Below, in pieces: positions 61,539 through 64,000 of a DNA stretch of 64,000 bases (positions are counted from its first letter, which is position 1; the number at the start of each line of letters is the position of its first letter). Under the pieces are notes generated by a model. The model saw nothing but the letters and a program-made list of their open reading frames with translations, ran no database searches and was not told the DNA's origin. Source of the stretch: Changchengzhania lutea (GTDB lineage Bacteria > Bacteroidota > Bacteroidia > Flavobacteriales > Flavobacteriaceae); contig NZ_CP039456.1 of NCBI RefSeq assembly GCF_006974145.1, positions 744,001 to 808,000 on the forward strand, given 5' to 3'. Both the position numbers and the translations under genes were made by a program.

Positions 61539-61991
61539 ATGCCTTTAAACATTGTATTGATTGAACCCGAAATACCAAATAACACTGGTAATATCGGACG
61601 CTTGGCTTTAGCATCCGGTTCCAATTTGCATTTAGTAAAACCTTTTGGTTTCCAAATTGACGATTCGCGTTTAAAACGTGCCGGATTAGATTACTGGCAA
61701 CATTTAAATGTTTTCTACTATGATAATATAGACGACTTTTTCTTTAAAAATAAAGATCAGGCCATGGCCTTTTTATCCAGTCATGGTTCAAAAAATCATT
61801 GGGATATTCCTTTTCAAAATGATCTATTTTTAATCTTCGGTAAGGAATCAGTTGGCTTGCCAAAATCGATTATTAAAAAACACAAGCAACATCTTTATAA
61901 AATTCCTTTATTCAGTAAACATGTAAGAAGTTTAAATCTGGCAAATGCGGTAGGTATTGTGGTCTACGAAGGCTTAAAATCTATATCCTAA
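61539..61991 (+). CDS. trmL: tRNA (cytidine/uridine-34-2'-O)-methyltransferase
   Basis: 150 aa SPOUT-fold enzyme. IEPEIPNNTGNIGRLALAS, LIFGKESVGLPKSI and SLNLANAVGIVVYEGL build the knotted SAM-binding site. It methylates the wobble ribose of certain leucine tRNAs. Size and motifs are typical; starts 7 bp after the SIMPL gene. Confidence 0.93.
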   Translation: MPLNIVLIEPEIPNNTGNIGRLALASGSNLHLVKPFGFQIDDSRLKRAGLDYWQHLNVFYYDNIDDFFFKNKDQAMAFLSSHGSKNHWDIPFQNDLFLIFGKESVGLPKSIIKKHKQHLYKIPLFSKHVRSLNLANAVGIVVYEGLKSIS

Positions 61992-62044
61992 ACCTCCATA
62001 GCCATTATTTTTAAGCTACATTTGTTACTACTAATTTTCACACC

Positions 62045-62713
62045 ATGACCTATCATATTATTATAAACAGTGTCCAAACCGTTGATGAGCTTAAAGGTGC
62101 TTGGACAGATAAAGCGATTATTGAACTACTTGATAAATTAGATTTCCCTAATGCTTCAGATTCAAATCCAGAAGAATTAAGGGATTTATTGTTTATGGCC
62201 ATTTCAGATTTTGAACCTGAAGAAGCTGCCGCCATCATACTACAATATAAGCTTTCGGATACATTAAACGAAAACCAGATTGAGCAAATGTCTCACGACA
62301 TGCTGCTAGACAAGATATCTGAAGAATACGCTGATATTTCATTACATCATGAACTTTTCAATATCAATCAACTGCTTTATAAAGCCTACAATGGGACTTT
62401 TCCAAATGCCAAGGCTACCATCATTACATTTGAAATTTCTCCCAATAAAAATATCAGCAAAGAAGTGGTACTTAAAGTGCTTAATAAATCGCTTGCTGGT
62501 AATAATGTGATCAAAAGGTTATTTGCTAATCAATTGGCTGGAAAGGAGAATTTTGACGAAGCTGATGATATTATTTGGGATCTAACATCCAATGGCGGTA
62601 CCGGGTATACCTTAACCACCTCGGAATACTGGATGAGTAAAGATGAATTTAATGATGCTGAATTTGATGCTGAAGTCGTAGAATTTGAAGATGATGATGA
62701 AGACAAGTGTTAA
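62045..62713 (+). CDS. Unknown protein with acidic tail ended by a MITE-like repeat
   Basis: 222 aa, family not recognised. Mostly helical first part (about 15-125), then a beta-containing domain (about 125-205), and an acidic end (EFDAEVVEFEDDDEDKC). The last two codons, TGT TAA, lie in the left terminal repeat of the MITE-like element at 62707-62868, so the insertion set the present C-terminus. Soluble, no motif for enzymes seen. It starts 53 bp after trmL. Confidence 0.7.
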   Translation: MTYHIIINSVQTVDELKGAWTDKAIIELLDKLDFPNASDSNPEELRDLLFMAISDFEPEEAAAIILQYKLSDTLNENQIEQMSHDMLLDKISEEYADISLHHELFNINQLLYKAYNGTFPNAKATIITFEISPNKNISKEVVLKVLNKSLAGNNVIKRLFANQLAGKENFDEADDIIWDLTSNGGTGYTLTTSEYWMSKDEFNDAEFDAEVVEFEDDDEDKC

Positions 62714-62868
62714 GTTAAAGCTAAAATGACGCTTAAGGCAATCGTGGATTTTGTGACAGACCTAGACAAAAAATCATTGCATAGCCGTAGCTACGGAATT
62801 ATTTTTTAACGACGGGATGTCGCAAAAGATGCATTGGATCATGCGTAGGTTTTGGCTTAACTTAACAC
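62707..62868. mobile_element. MITE-like element 2 (about 162 bp)
   Basis: Imperfect terminal inverted repeats GTGTTAAGTTAAAGCTAAAA (62707-62726) and the complement of GTGTTAAGTTAAGCCAAAA (62850-62868); the outer 12 bp are identical. Internal CATAGCCGTAGCTACGGA ... TAACGA resembles element 1. No coding capacity. It overlaps the stop codon of the 62045 gene. Confidence 0.65.
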
Positions 62869-62872
62869 TAGA

Positions 62873-63097
62873 TCAGTTCTTTTTCTCTAACATCTTTAAA
62901 TACATAGCCTCCACTTTCGTTCTTGCCCATGGTGTGCGACGTAAAAATTTTAAACTTGATTTGACTGATGGCTTATCGGTAAAGCATTTTATTTTCACCA
63001 TGTATCCCATATATTCCCAACCATAATGGGCCACCAAATCGTTAATGATTTGCTCCAGCTTGATACCGTGTAATGGGTTATTTGGTTGCGATTCCAC
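62873..63097 (-). CDS. VF530-like DNA-binding protein (DUF2132)
   Basis: 74 aa. [26 protein letters not shown] and [20 protein letters not shown] match the small helical VF530 family almost end to end. Members bind DNA; the cellular role is unclear. Its start overlaps the preceding gene's end by 20 bp (coupled translation). Lies next to MITE-like element 2. Confidence 0.88.
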   Translation of the reverse strand: MESQPNNPLHGIKLEQIINDLVAHYGWEYMGYMVKIKCFTDKPSVKSSLKFLRRTPWARTKVEAMYLKMLEKKN

Positions 63098-63302
63098 TAA
63101 CTAAACTTTTAATTTTAACAGCTTTTTCAAAATGATTTAGTTTATGCGTTTTAATCCACCATGTAGCAGCTTCCATCAATAATTCCGGATTATCATTCTT
63201 ATTTGCAAAAAAAGCATAAAAGGACAAACCCACGTTATCCCCTTTTGATGCCATCTTTTTGTCGCAAACTTCAATAATTTTATCCTTTAGAACCTGTTTC
63301 AT
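63078..63302 (-). CDS. DUF6500-like small protein
   Basis: 74 aa, soluble: [40 protein letters not shown] and [16 protein letters not shown]. The pattern fits a small uncharacterised family that I recall as DUF6500; the number is from memory. It lies 5 bp after the helicase gene and overlaps the VF530-like gene by 20 bp, so the three are co-transcribed. Confidence 0.7.
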   Translation of the reverse strand: MKQVLKDKIIEVCDKKMASKGDNVGLSFYAFFANKNDNPELLMEAATWWIKTHKLNHFEKAVKIKSLVSGIATK

Positions 63303-63307
63303 CGGTT

Positions 63308-64000
63308 TTAATTGCGCCTATCGGTATTCCGTTTAGGACGTCTTGGTGCGCTATTTCTACTTGAACTTCTGTTTGAACTTCCTGATCTGGAATTTCGTGA
63401 GTTTCTGCTCTGGCGTCCTTGACCTTGCTTTATTGGCACTGTTGAGGCATTTGGATCGGGTTCAAAACCTTCCAAAATGTCAACAGGCAATTTCATTTCT
63501 ATTAACTTTTCTATATCTCTTAAAAACGTCGTTTCATCTGCGCTCACTAAAGATAAGGCTTCACCACTAGCTCCTGCTCTACCTGTTCTTCCAATTCTAT
63601 GTACATAATCCTCGGGGATATTCGGCAACTCAAAATTAATAACGTGCGGTAATAATGGAATATCCAAGCCACGCGCCGCAATATCGGTGGCAACTAATAC
63701 ACGAACACTTCCTTTTTTAAAACCTGCCAAGGCTTTGGTTCTCGCCCCTTGACTTTTGTTACCATGAATGGCCGCTGCCGTAATGCCTGCCTTAATCATT
63801 TTTTCGCAAAGCTTGTTGGCACCATGTTTGGTTCTATTAAATACTAAAACCTGTTTCCAATTACCCTCAGAAATTAACTTAATAATTAAATCCGTTTTTA
63901 AACCTTTGGCAACCCGATACACTTTCTGGCTAATCGCATCTACCGTGGTGTTTTCTGGTGTGGCCTCCACTTGCACAGGGTGATTTAAAATACCATGTGC
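63308..64000 (-). CDS. DEAD-box RNA helicase, C-terminal part (RhlE-like; runs off right edge)
   Basis: The frame is open to the window edge ([20 protein letters not shown] at its start), so the helicase core N-half is outside. Visible: the second RecA-like domain with [43 protein letters not shown] (motif V) and [12 protein letters not shown] (motif VI). A basic Ser/Arg/Asn tail (about the last 50 residues, [17 protein letters not shown]) is typical of RhlE-type helicases that remodel RNA or ribosomes. An apparent GTG start at 63976 is internal and should not be used. Confidence 0.92.
   Translation of the reverse strand, partial: AHGILNHPVQVEATPENTTVDAISQKVYRVAKGLKTDLIIKLISEGNWKQVLVFNRTKHGANKLCEKMIKAGITAAAIHGNKSQGARTKALAGFKKGSVRVLVATDIAARGLDIPLLPHVINFELPNIPEDYVHRIGRTGRAGASGEALSLVSADETTFLRDIEKLIEMKLPVDILEGFEPDPNASTVPIKQGQGRQSRNSRNSRSGSSNRSSSRNSAPRRPKRNTDRRN

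Noticed and set aside
63974-63976. GTG as the start of the DEAD-box helicase
   Set aside because: The frame continues open to the window edge with helicase-like residues; the GTG is internal.
1-64000. CRISPR array, rRNA or tRNA genes, intact IS transposase
   Set aside because: No regularly spaced direct repeats, no rRNA/tRNA signatures and no transposase motifs seen on reading both strands.

Overview
The window looks like a chromosomal segment of a marine-type Flavobacteriaceae (Bacteroidota). The DNA is AT-rich. Three start regions carry a Bacteroidota-type promoter (TTG, then about 19-21 bp, then TAnnTTTG), and several gene families are typical of the phylum: a TPR-type histidine kinase, MacB/FtsX permeases, DUF2723, sortilin/BNR repeats and Omp85 fusions. 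A tmRNA with a tag ending GENNYALAA also fits.

Layout. (a) 1-3.5 kb, minus strand: a tight six-gene operon running off the left edge (YegP-like, small membrane protein, TerB-like, coiled-coil membrane protein, vWA-like lipoprotein, DUF4236). (b) 3.6-6.8 kb, minus strand: a 56-aa protein, a LuxR-type response regulator, a TPR histidine kinase and a 51-aa lipoprotein. The YegP operon and the 56-aa gene share an identical 16-bp palindrome exactly 57 bp upstream of their starts, so the adjacent two-component system is an attractive regulator for both. (c) 7-14 kb: an unknown membrane protein, a Fic protein with an operator in its promoter, a membrane-bound LuxR-type regulator and a DUF2723 protein. 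(d) 14-24.6 kb, accessory in character: a gluzincin peptidase and an MBL-fold hydrolase (overlapping, plus strand) facing a membrane amidohydrolase, an outer-membrane protein and a coiled-coil membrane protein (minus strand). An orphan HipB-like regulator and a second Fic protein follow. (e) 25-29.2 kb: a very large fusion (degenerate phosphoesterase, kinase-like region, Omp85 barrel) and a tmRNA whose tRNA-like part looks worn. (f) 29.3-46.1 kb: an efflux locus with TolC, two ATPases, four paralogous FtsX permeases and an HlyD-type adaptor, divergent from an NtrC-type regulator and its kinase. Tandem sites and a sigma-54-like element lie between them. (g) 46-53 kb: sortilin-like protein, lipoprotein, rhodaneses and thioredoxin-family proteins. 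(h) 53-60.8 kb: a complete trp operon (trpL leader with three Trp codons, attenuator, E-G-D-C-F-B-A). Its spacers, and even trpF itself, are filled with dispersed repeats. (i) 60.8-64 kb: SIMPL protein, TrmL, an unknown protein ended by a MITE-like repeat, VF530-like and DUF6500-like proteins, and a truncated DEAD-box helicase.

The strongest unusual signals are: the matched operator pair controlling the TerB/vWA/YegP operon; the repeat-derived coding sequence inside trpF and the repeat-filled trp operon; the peptidase/MBL/amidohydrolase/outer-membrane cluster; the degenerate-phosphoesterase/kinase-like/Omp85 fusion; and the tmRNA with altered tRNA-like elements. No CRISPR array, rRNA, tRNA or intact insertion sequence was seen. 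Every functional call is from reading the sequence; no database search was run.
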